DNA of 41,376 bases, taken from contig JBEHWX010000051.1 in the NCBI GenBank assembly GCA_048498995.1, positions 1 through 41,376 on the forward strand, given 5' to 3'. The DNA comes from JBEHWX01 sp048498995. GTDB lineage: Bacteria > Bacteroidota > Ignavibacteria > OLB7. Below, one piece after another: positions 32,766 through 41,327 of the stretch. Within the stretch, counting starts at the first letter, position 1; each line of letters opens with the position of its first letter. Both the position numbers and the translations under genes were made by a program. Under the pieces are notes generated by a model, which saw only the letters and a list, made by a program, of their open reading frames with translations, did no database searches and was not told where the DNA came from.

Positions 32766-35488
32766 CACGGGGTCTCCTTGGGGGTGGATGGGGCCGCGAA
32801 GAGCGCGGTCTCCGGAACCTTGACCATCTGCACGGCGAAGTCTCTGACGTTGATCGTGGGGGAGCCGTCGAGCTTGCCCCGGATCGCCGCCACCAGTCCG
32901 TCGGCTCCGGAGATCCTCACGCGGCGGTCGGGGCCGATCAGTCCGGCGGCCGCGGCGTCGATGTGGTGGGTCGCCTCCGGCAGCGGCATGCCGTAGCTCT
33001 TCGCGTCGAGCGAGCGGAGGTAGAGCCAGTAGCCGGTCTCCTCCGTCGCGCCGTCGCGCGGCTGCTTGTCCGGCGCGTCCTGGAACCCGAAGGCGATGCC
33101 CTCGTGCGGCTCGTTGATGGTGACCACCGCCGGCACCGCCGGCCAGAGGCAGAGCATCACCTCGCCGGAGAGCCGCTCCATTCTGAGCAGGTCGATGTGC
33201 GTCGACGGATCCGGCTCCGGCGAGTCCGGCCTGGTGCGGGCGTAGGCGTGAATCTCCATCCCGGGCCATCCCGAGACCACCGCGGAGCGGAGGAGCAGGC
33301 CGGTGAGCTTCTCCTGATCGAACGCCGGCGCGTTGGCCGCCTCCGGGCGGGCGCTGGCGCCGAGGAGCATTCGCCGCTCCTTCCGCGCCTCGCTCACGGT
33401 TCCCTTCTGCACCAGATCCCACATCAGCTTCTGATAGAGCGTGTCCCGGCTCGACTCGATGCCGATGCTCAGCGCCCCCTCGATCATGATGTCGAGCCAG
33501 TTGGAGTCGACGTAGAAGAACCGGACCGACTCCGGCGTGAGCAGTCCGGCGTGCGCGATCAGGTTCTCGAACGGAACGCCGTTCAGCAGATAGAGCTTCG
33601 AGAGCCAGGCCACCAGATCCTCCAGCTCCTTGGTCCCCTTGCTCCTGACCGCCTGCCGGAGCGCCATGTCCGCGCGCGCGGCGACGTTGCCGGCGACGCT
33701 CGCGGTGGCTCCGGACGCGGGGGCTTCGGACGCGGGAGCTCCGGACGCGGGAGCTTCGTCGGCCATCGCTCCGAGCATCGGGGCCGGCCGGCCTCCCAGA
33801 AGGCTCTCGAGCAAGTCCGGATCGGGAACGGGGGAGTGCCGGTCGGCGTAGGGAATCCGATGTGGCGCGGCTTCGAGCAGCGCGGCTTCGAGCAGCGTGG
33901 CGTCGTTGTCGGGCGCGGCGTCGTGCGGCGGCGACGGGCCGTCGGAGCGGAGCCCCTGGCTTGCGCGCGGCTTCGGCGCCAGCCGGTCCGGGAGCCCGGT
34001 GATGATCTCCACCATCAGGTTGTCGGTGAGCGCGTAGGGGGCGAGCATGTCGATCACCTCCTCCGGCGTGTCGGCGGCTCCCTTCAGCGGCCCGGGCGTC
34101 TTCATCGCCGCCATCTGATGCCGCCGCTCCAGGATCATGTCCACCATGTAGTGCCCCTTCTGCTGCCAGTCGCGGAGCTTCGGGCCGAAGAGGGGATCGG
34201 AGAGGGCCATCATCCTGCCGGTCTCCCAGGCCACACCGTAGGAGGCGTCGAAGATGCCATGCTCCTTGTCGTAGATCATCGCCGCCGACGCGGTACCGAA
34301 GCGCTTCCAGCCCGAGGGGGTCTCCGGCGTTATCGGGCCGGTGGCCACGAAGTTCTTCACCGGGATCGGGGAGAAGGGGCCGCGGTACCAGCCGAACGTC
34401 CGCTCGCCGAGGCGCGTCTGATAGCGGAGCGGCACGTAGCCGTTGCGTATCGCATTGTAGGCGAACGTCTCCTCGGGAGTCGGATCCCTCGGCGGCGGCA
34501 CCTGAAGCGTCAGCTCGGTCGGCTTCCGGGCGCCATGAGCGTCGCGGAGCAGGCCGTTCATCATCTGGGTGAAGCTCTCCCCCATCTGCGGCAGACAGGT
34601 GAAGCTCCAGCTCTTGAAGGAGATCATCCTGACGCGCGTCGTGCCGGCCGGCAGCGGGCTGGCGCCGCCGACGTAGTTCTCGAAGCCCTCGAGCGAGACC
34701 AGGTGGACGATGTTCCGTTTCCCCGGCGCGCCCGATCCGGCCGGAGGCGCGTCCGGAAGCCGGTTGCCGGTGATCACCGAGTACCATCCCTCGCCGTTGA
34801 TCTTCAGGATGCCGCTCTCCTTTGCCGTCGGATCCACGCGGCGGGCGTGCGCCATGTAGCGGAGATCCTCCTTCCCCGGCAGGAGCGTCCGGAAGGCCTG
34901 GGGAGAGATGTCGATGAACGTGGTCGAGGTATCGGCCAGGAACTCCTCCGACTCGTACCACTCCCGCTCGAGCGCCGGCCAGAGCGTGTCGCGATCCGGC
35001 GCGTGGTCGTGGAACGCGCGCGCCGGGATGATGCCGGTCATCGTCCGGTTGGCCTTCCAGCCGTCGAGCTTCGGCTCCAGCAGCGCGTCGACGCCGTCGA
35101 TCTTCTCCCCCTCGACGAAGAGGAGAAGCGCGAGCCAGGGAGTCCGCGTGGCGGCGTCATCCTCGTCGAACACGTTCCGCTCCCACGGAAGCTCCCGCTT
35201 GCCGAGCACGACGTGCGGGAGGAACTGGTTGAAGATCCCCGAGGCATTGTTGGGAGGGAAGATCGAGGAGAGATCCTCCGTCGGGAGCGCGTAGCGCGGA
35301 CCCTGCACGGCGAAGACCTGCGAGGCCACGTGCGTCTCGTCGATCTCGGTATCCTTCGGATCGATCCGCTGCTTCACGTTGATCAGATAATCTCCCACCG
35401 GAAGCGCCGGGACCACGTTGTCGTAGAACCGGATATCTCCCTTGGCAAGGGACTCGCAGTCGCTTGCTGACGTATCGTTGGCGCTCAT
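32765..35488 (-). CDS. Large uncharacterised protein (907 aa) with Ala/Pro-rich hinge
   Basis: ATG 35488 has AAGGAG six bases upstream and overlaps the previous stop as ATGA. No named domain is recognised. The N-terminal part (FYDNVVPALPVGDYLINVKQ... VQGPRYALPTEDLSSIFPP ...FLPHVVLGKRELPWER) resembles conserved hypothetical proteins that accompany DUF6603-type genes; this is from memory and unverified. The middle (about 540-610) is low complexity with LLEAALLEAA and APASG/APASE repeats that look like a flexible hinge. The C-terminal part (about 610-907) is alpha/beta. No signal peptide or membrane segment. Confidence 0.85.
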   Translation of the reverse strand: MSANDTSASDCESLAKGDIRFYDNVVPALPVGDYLINVKQRIDPKDTEIDETHVASQVFAVQGPRYALPTEDLSSIFPPNNASGIFNQFLPHVVLGKRELPWERNVFDEDDAATRTPWLALLLFVEGEKIDGVDALLEPKLDGWKANRTMTGIIPARAFHDHAPDRDTLWPALEREWYESEEFLADTSTTFIDISPQAFRTLLPGKEDLRYMAHARRVDPTAKESGILKINGEGWYSVITGNRLPDAPPAGSGAPGKRNIVHLVSLEGFENYVGGASPLPAGTTRVRMISFKSWSFTCLPQMGESFTQMMNGLLRDAHGARKPTELTLQVPPPRDPTPEETFAYNAIRNGYVPLRYQTRLGERTFGWYRGPFSPIPVKNFVATGPITPETPSGWKRFGTASAAMIYDKEHGIFDASYGVAWETGRMMALSDPLFGPKLRDWQQKGHYMVDMILERRHQMAAMKTPGPLKGAADTPEEVIDMLAPYALTDNLMVEIITGLPDRLAPKPRASQGLRSDGPSPPHDAAPDNDATLLEAALLEAAPHRIPYADRHSPVPDPDLLESLLGGRPAPMLGAMADEAPASGAPASEAPASGATASVAGNVAARADMALRQAVRSKGTKELEDLVAWLSKLYLLNGVPFENLIAHAGLLTPESVRFFYVDSNWLDIMIEGALSIGIESSRDTLYQKLMWDLVQKGTVSEARKERRMLLGASARPEAANAPAFDQEKLTGLLLRSAVVSGWPGMEIHAYARTRPDSPEPDPSTHIDLLRMERLSGEVMLCLWPAVPAVVTINEPHEGIAFGFQDAPDKQPRDGATEETGYWLYLRSLDAKSYGMPLPEATHHIDAAAAGLIGPDRRVRISGADGLVAAIRGKLDGSPTINVRDFAVQMVKVPETALFAAPSTPKETP
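33708..33895 (-). repeat. 15-bp tandem repeats coding for the hinge of the 907-aa protein
   Basis: Three 15-bp units (33708-33722, 33723-33737, 33738-33752; plus-strand form GCTCCGGACGCGGGA with one or two changes) encode the APASG series. Two identical 15-bp units CGCGGCTTCGAGCAG (33866-33880 and 33881-33895) encode the LLEAA series. In-frame 15-bp units can expand or shrink without breaking the gene. Confidence 0.85.
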
Positions 35489-38400
35489 GCTCTGCTCCTT
35501 GATGGGGTGGCGGAATGCGTCGCGACGGCGGGCGATCCCTCCATCGGCTCGTCGGCGAAGGCGAGGCCCGGAGCCGCCGCCATCCCCGACATCTCCTCGT
35601 TCGTCCATCCGTTGGCGCCGAGCCTCTGCAGCGCCTCGAAGACCGCGATCCGCCGCGTCTTCACCGCCGGCTCGGCGATCCTGGCGATGTCGGCGAAGCT
35701 GGGCGCCTCGGCCGGCACGTTCCCCGACGGCTTCCGGTCGCGCGAAAGGGGGAGCCGGTAGGCGTCCTCCCGGTTGATCACCCGGTCGCGGAACACGTCG
35801 TCGATCACCATCTCCGGCGTGCAGTTGGTGATCGGGCGCATCCTCGGCGACATCGTGACGCCGATCGTGCCGGTGACCGTCGACTCGCCGTTGATCGTCG
35901 GCGCTCCGCCGGAGGTGATCGGGGCGCCCCACATCGCCTGCGGCAGGTTCTTCTCCACCGCGGCGATCTCCCAGCCGGTGATGTCGATCGGGCTCCCCTG
36001 GCATCCGCTCGGCACGCGCCCGGTCGAGGTCGGCGTCACCATGCAGGCCATGATGTCCCGGACGCCGTGATGATTCTGCTTCAGCCGGATGATCGAGACC
36101 GTCTGCGGCGACCGGTACCGGTCCGGCCCGATGCCGCCGTTGACGCGGCGCATCGAGACGCTTCGTCCGGCGATCGTCACGTCCTGCGATGCGTCGTGCC
36201 CCTCGACGACGATGGTCGAGGCCGGCACGGCCGAGCCGACCGTGAACCGGAAGTGTCCGGGGCGGACCAGCCAGAGGGTGAGTCCGTCGAGCTGCCGGGT
36301 CTCCTGCGGCCCCTTGTTGCCGGTGATGTTCAGGAACGCCGGGGTCGTGATCGCCGCCGCCGGAGGGTCGGAGGCGAGTGGGGCCGTGGCGTAATCGCTG
36401 GCCAGGCTCCGCGCCACGTGCGGCGTGGTGCTGGCCACGCCGGCATGGGGGTGGGAGCGAAGGTGCTGCGCGGCCGCCGGAATCTTCTCGGTCTTGTGCG
36501 GCAGCATCTCCCGGAACTTCTCCCAGCTCAGCTCATCGGGGATCTCCGGCCGGGCGCCGAAGCCGATCGTGAAGGAGATCACGTACCAGTCGATCCGGAC
36601 GCTGCCGCCGATCGGCGGACCCCAGAGATGGAACGTGGCGCCGATCTCCGCCGAGATCGTGACGTCCACGAAGAGGAGATGCATCCGGAAGGAAACGCCG
36701 ACGCTGATCGACACGTCGGCGATCAGATAGAACGGGTTCCAGTAGAGGATCACGTCCGCCTGCGCCTTCAGCCAGGCCTTCAGCGGGCCGTCGGAGAAGG
36801 TCAGCTCGAGCCGTCCGCCGGCCATCATCGCCGACGGCGTGATGGCGAAGTATGCCTCGCCGACGATCGAGATCGACCGGCTCACCGGCCAGTTGATGCC
36901 GACGCGGGGCACCAGCGGATAATGGTCCGGCGGCGTGAACCCCGGGTGGTAGCCGCCGATGGTGAAGACGAAATCTCCCGGATGATCCGGGTTGTTGTCG
37001 AACCACGCGTGGAAGGCGAATCCGCCGGTCAGGCGCGCGGCCGGCGTCAGCACGAAGGAGCCGGGGGCCAGCACCGCGGAGGCCGACAGCTCTCCCCGAT
37101 CCGGACGGAAGACCACCTGGATGCCGAGCTGCGCGTAGACATAGGGGTTCCCCTTCTGCGGCTGCCGGAGCGTGGAGACGCCGAGCACCGAGATGATCAG
37201 TTCGTTGCCGAACTGCACCACCAGCAGGGCGTTGCTGTTGATGATGCCGAACGTGGTGAACTGCACGCCGGCGGCCAGCCAGTAGTCCCCGCGCGAGGGG
37301 GGAACCACGGCGCGCAGCTTCTCCAGCGCCTGGGTCGGCGTCGGGTTGTCGCCGCCGATCAGCGCCGGATCGGAAAGCCCGGCCACCAGCGGAAAGCTCT
37401 GCACGTTGTCGATCGCCGGCAGCTCGAGTCTGCGATTGTATCCGAATCCGGCCGACACGCCGGTGACGTAGAAGAACGACGGACCGCCGATCGGCTTGTT
37501 CATCATCGCGAAGATGAAGAGGGACGTTCCGCCGCCCTCCGGGAGGGAGGTATACGATCCGAGAGCGGCGATCGTGGTGTCCCGGAACTTCATCATCGCC
37601 TGGCCGTCGTAGCTGATCACGCCATCCCTGGCGCTCTTGATCATCCCGGCGTTGATCTCCAGGTCGCCGGAATCGACATGGACGTTCATCCCCTGAAGGT
37701 CCAGGCCGTAGCCGTGCACGTTGGAGATCTCCCGCAGATGCGCCTCCACGGTGAGCTCGTCCAGATAGATCTCGAGCGGGCCGAGCGCCACCTGGCCGTC
37801 GAAGACGATCCCGAGCACCGGGTTCTCGGCGCCGTCGGAGACCCCCGCGATCTTCAGCCCCACCTTCTTGCAGTCGACCGGGCCGAACCGGCGCTGGATC
37901 GGGAACCAGATCGTCTCGGCCGCGTTCCCCTCGGGATCGTAGAGCTCGAGCATCGGCGAATGGCCGTGAACGTAGCCCGCCTGCGCGGAGAAGACCGGGT
38001 TGGTGGTGCTCTTGGCCTCGGAGGAGCTTCCCTGCTGGTTGCCGGCGGCGATCAGACTTCCGGCAATCGGGTTGTTGTCCGCCTGCACGTCGTCGAAGGC
38101 GGGCGCGAGCATGAAGCCGAGCTCCTCCAGCCGGATCACGAAGCCGAACGGCCATCCGTCGGAGCTGAGATAGGTCCGGAGCTGCGCGCCGCCGAGCGTG
38201 TAGCCGTGGATGTCGAACAGCGGCGCGTCGCCGCGCCCACGGATGTTCACGCCGACGCTGGTGAGCTCGAAGCCGGGCGCGAAGGAGAGATGCCCGTCGG
38301 CGTCGCGACGGAGCGCGAAGACCGAGAGCCCCGGACGATGCGTGTCGTCATGGGTGATGCGGGACATCCAGTTGCTGTCGTCGGTCTCGTCGGCCATCCA

Positions 38401-39423
38401 GGCGCCGAGCGCGAGCTCGACCTCGGGCGGCCCCTTCCCCTCGACGCTCGTGCCGGAGGTGAGGGAGAGCCGCGTGGCGATCCGGAGGCCGTAGTCGCCG
38501 CTCTTCTGGCGGTGCTGGACGTAGATGCCGCCCCCCGGCAGCGTGATCAGCGGGATGGTGAGCCGCGAGAGGATGTCGAGCCCGGCGAAGAGGAAGTTGA
38601 TGGCGATCTCGACCGGCGTTCCCTTCAGGTTCGCCAGATCGAGATGATAGTTTCCGTCATCGTCGACCGAGAGGAAGCGCGCGGCCACCAGCACCTGTCC
38701 GATCGTCGAGCTGGAGCTTCCGACGTAGAGATCGAGCCAGTAGGAGGCGCGGAGCATCACCTCGTGCAGCCACGACATCACGGACTCGTCGAGCAGGTCG
38801 GCGAGCCTGGTGTAGATGGCCGGCTTGTGGGTGCCGGCGAGATCGTGGAAGGTAAGCGTGAAATCGGGCGTGTCGCCGGAGAGGCGGATCCGTCCGTCGA
38901 TGCTCAGCGCGGTGAAGGTGACCTCTCCCGCCGTGAACGGCTCCGTGGCCGCGACGTGCACGCCGACCAGCATCGGATGCTCGGAGCTGTCGACCAGGAG
39001 CGTCGCGCCCGAGGGGGAGTAGCCGATCAGGGGGAGGTAGATATACGAGTCGATCGTCAGCTTGTCGACGGCGATCTGGTGGGACATGCCGAGGCCGATC
39101 TGGCCGCTGGCCGGCGCGTCCTTCGGGGCCACCAGGAAGAAGGGGGTCGTGTCCTCGTTGTCGGTGTCGGGGATCGGATACCAGGCCGCCCCCTCGACGA
39201 CCGTCGGGTGATCGGCCGCGGCGGGGCCGAGCAGCGAGTCGATGAGCGCCACCAGATCGTGCAGGCGCGTCTGGACGCCGCCGATGCCGGAGCCGCCGGC
39301 GATATGATCGACCGGATGGCGGAACCACTCCGGGTTCACCGAGATGCCGTCGGCGTCGGCCAGCACCCCCATCAGTTTCCCGAGGAGGACGGCCTTCTTA
39401 TCGAGATCGTTGGAATTGATCAT
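35485..39423 (-). CDS. DUF6603 domain protein (1312 aa)
   Basis: ATG 39423 with CGGAG upstream; the gene lies four bases after the protease stop, and its own TGA overlaps the next ATG (ATGA). Residues about 520-980 carry the repetitive beta-strand pattern I associate with DUF6603 (VSYDGQAMMKF-like, FYVTGVSAGFGYNRRLELPAIDNV at about 645-670, PLVAGLSDPALIGGDNPTPTQAL, and the closing PDELSWEKFREMLP at about 960-975). The N-terminal part is also beta-rich. After 985 a Pro/Ala linker leads to a 300-residue tail with its own cysteines. No signal peptide; amphipathic strands could form a long beta-groove or barrel-like body (inference). The function of DUF6603 is unknown. Confidence 0.85.
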   Translation of the reverse strand: MINSNDLDKKAVLLGKLMGVLADADGISVNPEWFRHPVDHIAGGSGIGGVQTRLHDLVALIDSLLGPAAADHPTVVEGAAWYPIPDTDNEDTTPFFLVAPKDAPASGQIGLGMSHQIAVDKLTIDSYIYLPLIGYSPSGATLLVDSSEHPMLVGVHVAATEPFTAGEVTFTALSIDGRIRLSGDTPDFTLTFHDLAGTHKPAIYTRLADLLDESVMSWLHEVMLRASYWLDLYVGSSSSTIGQVLVAARFLSVDDDGNYHLDLANLKGTPVEIAINFLFAGLDILSRLTIPLITLPGGGIYVQHRQKSGDYGLRIATRLSLTSGTSVEGKGPPEVELALGAWMADETDDSNWMSRITHDDTHRPGLSVFALRRDADGHLSFAPGFELTSVGVNIRGRGDAPLFDIHGYTLGGAQLRTYLSSDGWPFGFVIRLEELGFMLAPAFDDVQADNNPIAGSLIAAGNQQGSSSEAKSTTNPVFSAQAGYVHGHSPMLELYDPEGNAAETIWFPIQRRFGPVDCKKVGLKIAGVSDGAENPVLGIVFDGQVALGPLEIYLDELTVEAHLREISNVHGYGLDLQGMNVHVDSGDLEINAGMIKSARDGVISYDGQAMMKFRDTTIAALGSYTSLPEGGGTSLFIFAMMNKPIGGPSFFYVTGVSAGFGYNRRLELPAIDNVQSFPLVAGLSDPALIGGDNPTPTQALEKLRAVVPPSRGDYWLAAGVQFTTFGIINSNALLVVQFGNELIISVLGVSTLRQPQKGNPYVYAQLGIQVVFRPDRGELSASAVLAPGSFVLTPAARLTGGFAFHAWFDNNPDHPGDFVFTIGGYHPGFTPPDHYPLVPRVGINWPVSRSISIVGEAYFAITPSAMMAGGRLELTFSDGPLKAWLKAQADVILYWNPFYLIADVSISVGVSFRMHLLFVDVTISAEIGATFHLWGPPIGGSVRIDWYVISFTIGFGARPEIPDELSWEKFREMLPHKTEKIPAAAQHLRSHPHAGVASTTPHVARSLASDYATAPLASDPPAAAITTPAFLNITGNKGPQETRQLDGLTLWLVRPGHFRFTVGSAVPASTIVVEGHDASQDVTIAGRSVSMRRVNGGIGPDRYRSPQTVSIIRLKQNHHGVRDIMACMVTPTSTGRVPSGCQGSPIDITGWEIAAVEKNLPQAMWGAPITSGGAPTINGESTVTGTIGVTMSPRMRPITNCTPEMVIDDVFRDRVINREDAYRLPLSRDRKPSGNVPAEAPSFADIARIAEPAVKTRRIAVFEALQRLGANGWTNEEMSGMAAAPGLAFADEPMEGSPAVATHSATPSRSRA

Positions 39424-39427
39424 GAAG

Positions 39428-40381
39428 CTACTCCGTCGGGAATTCGTTCATGCGGTAGCAGTACTCGAGCGAGGTCGAGATGTTGTTGTCGCGCAGCGAT
39501 CCCTCGGCGGGGCAGGCGCGCTCGGCGGTGCTCATATCCGCGCCGGTCGTCACGCCGAGCAGGTGGAGCCGCCATTCGGACTTGGACGGATCATCCTTGT
39601 CCTTCTGGAAGTAGGCGGCGTAGAGCGGCCCGCCGGAGTCGCCGGAGTAGGTGGAGCTGTTGGAGTTCGCCGTGATCTGGATGGCCCCGTCGAAGCGGTG
39701 ATAGCCGGAGCCGTCTTCCAGCACGTTGTGGACGCGGGTGGTCGCGGCGGCGATCGGCGTCGTGGATCGATACTGCAGCCCTCCCTCGGCCGCGGTTCCC
39801 GGCTCCTCGACCGGAAGCGTTCTGCTTCCGACCGTCTCGCGCACCTTGCCGTAGCCGACCTGAATGAAGATCTGCCCGGCGCGCCCGAGGTACTTCCGGT
39901 GATCGGTGAGGTAGCCGTAATCGGATGTGCGGATCTTCCCCGGCGAATTGAGCACGGCGAACTGCCGTAGGGAGGCGTCCCTCGACTTGAGGATCATCAC
40001 GTCGTAGTCCCACGGGTGGTCCTCGCTCATGTTGACGACCTGGATCTCGGAGATGGCAGCCTTCCGCTCCGGCTTCTTGTTGAAGGTCATCGGACCGTCG
40101 TAGAAGATCTCGATGCGATCGCGGAAGCTGGTCACAAGGTCGGCGCTCCAGTCCGGAGGATCGACGTGGCCGCCGTAGATATAGAGGTTGTGCTTGGCGG
40201 TGACGATCCAGGCGTCGGTGCCGTCGGTGCAGAGAATGGAGCCGGACCCTCTGAAGGTGTGTCCCCGTTCGTTCTGCCCTTCCAGCTTGATGGTCGAGTT
40301 CTGGATGACGTTGCGGAGAAAGCTCGGTAGCCCGGCGAGCGCCGACTTCGACGCGTCCTCGTTGCTCTTGGACAAGACCAT
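39428..40381 (-). CDS. Trypsin-like serine protease, first gene of the DUF6603 operon
   Basis: The protein has 317 residues from ATG 40381 (GGAAGAGA upstream). An open frame runs 45 codons further up but is Arg-rich and unlike the family. The chymotrypsin-fold triad is visible: His64 in WIVTAKHN, Asp127 in WDYDVMIL, Ser249 in YSGDSGGP. The TAKHN box replaces the usual TAAHC. There is no signal peptide, zymogen N-terminus or transmembrane segment, so it would act in the cytoplasm or leave by a non-Sec route. It may process or be controlled by the large partner proteins encoded immediately downstream (inference). Confidence 0.88.
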   Translation of the reverse strand: MVLSKSNEDASKSALAGLPSFLRNVIQNSTIKLEGQNERGHTFRGSGSILCTDGTDAWIVTAKHNLYIYGGHVDPPDWSADLVTSFRDRIEIFYDGPMTFNKKPERKAAISEIQVVNMSEDHPWDYDVMILKSRDASLRQFAVLNSPGKIRTSDYGYLTDHRKYLGRAGQIFIQVGYGKVRETVGSRTLPVEEPGTAAEGGLQYRSTTPIAAATTRVHNVLEDGSGYHRFDGAIQITANSNSSTYSGDSGGPLYAAYFQKDKDDPSKSEWRLHLLGVTTGADMSTAERACPAEGSLRDNNISTSLEYCYRMNEFPTE

Positions 40382-40857
40382 CTGTGATCTCTTCCGGAAT
40401 CGGCGTGATCGGATCGACCGCGCGCGGCGGGGGTGCGTCGCGGCGGCGTTGCGTCTCGGCCTCGGTGAAGCCATGGGGGTGCGTTTCCCGGAAGCGACGG
40501 TGGGTGCGTGGACCACCGGCCGGGCCGGACATCACCGGGCCGCCTTCCGGCCGGAGCCGGCACTACGTGGCGCTGCCCGAGCGATGTCTGGCATCGATCG
40601 AGAAAGGCGTTCGGACGTGGGGGGGAACTGAGAGAAACGGATCGTTCGGATGACGCGGCAATATACCGGCGCGGGGGAGATATCCCGCATCACGGTGCCG
40701 AATCATACGATACTATCGCATCGGGAGATAATGGGAGGCCCTGGCGCCCGCCGCGATGAGGCGCCGACCGTGTCTCGATCGGACACCGCATCGCGGTGCA
40801 AGCTGCCCGCGGGTATGCGGGGCCGTTGGAGCGGATGGTAGTGAGGTGGGGGGAGGG
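40382..40857. other. Intergenic region between the DUF6603 operon and the CRISPR array
   Basis: No gene is supported. It should hold the operon promoter (minus strand) and the trailer side of the CRISPR array. A less GC-rich patch at about 40665-40735 is the best place for a promoter, but I see no clear -35/-10 pair. Confidence 0.45.
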
Positions 40858-41310
40858 GGGACATCCCCACGGGGGTGGGGAACACCGATCGTAGCCGTTT
40901 CCGAAACAGTCGACCCCGGGATCATCCCCACGTGCGTGGGGAGCAGGAACGTCGGTTCGTTCATGGCCTTGACCCAGTAGGATCATTCCCACGTGCGTGG
41001 GGAGCAGATGGCAGCAGTTCGATTACTCCGCTGGAGCCCGGGATCATCCCCACGTGCGTGGGGAACAGCGAGCCCGACGCCGATGGTGAGATCGCGACGA
41101 GGGATCATCCCCACGTGCGTGGGGAGCAGCGGTCGCGGTACCACTTCATCCACACCGCGAACGGATCATCCCCACGTGTGGGGAGCAGGCCAAGCAGAAG
41201 GTCGACCAGGCGCAGTCGGCGGGATCATCCCCACGTGCGTGGGGAGCAGCCCGGTGCCTCCGACATCCGCATCCGCAACAAGGGATCATCCCCACGTGCG
41301 TGGGGAGCAG
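40858..41310 (-). CRISPR. Type I-E-like CRISPR array, trailer end, 8 repeats and 7 spacers
   Basis: Repeats are 28 nt, begin GGATCATCCCC on the plus strand and end GGGGAGCAG, with central palindrome CCCCACGTGCGTGGGG. They start at 40858, 40919, 40980, 41041, 41102, 41163, 41222 and 41283. All seven spacers are 33 nt. Repeat 1 has about six mismatches, repeat 3 and 4 one each, and repeat 6 has lost two bases. The reverse complement (CTGCTCCCC...GATGATCC) corresponds in orientation to type I-E repeats such as Streptococcus thermophilus CRISPR4, so the array is probably transcribed on the minus strand. The decayed repeat 1 is then the trailer end and the leader lies beyond 41310. No cas gene is present in the window. 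Confidence 0.95.
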
Positions 41311-41327
41311 CTGATCTACGGCGCCGT

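Noticed and set aside
28929..32996. Plus-strand open frame of 1355 codons opposite the 1277-aa gene (similar ones at 35515-39675 and 22117-24402)
   Set aside because: Arg/Asp/Val/Gly-rich products without recognisable domains; the minus-strand genes have ribosome sites, coupled starts and plausible folds.
32766..34961. Long N-terminal extension of the 1277-aa protein
   Set aside because: The extension lies wholly inside the 907-aa gene in another frame and is low complexity; ATG 32765 has a good ribosome site and overlaps the previous stop.
40690..40992. Open frames across the CRISPR array
   Set aside because: They translate repeats and spacers; repetitive products are artefacts of the array.
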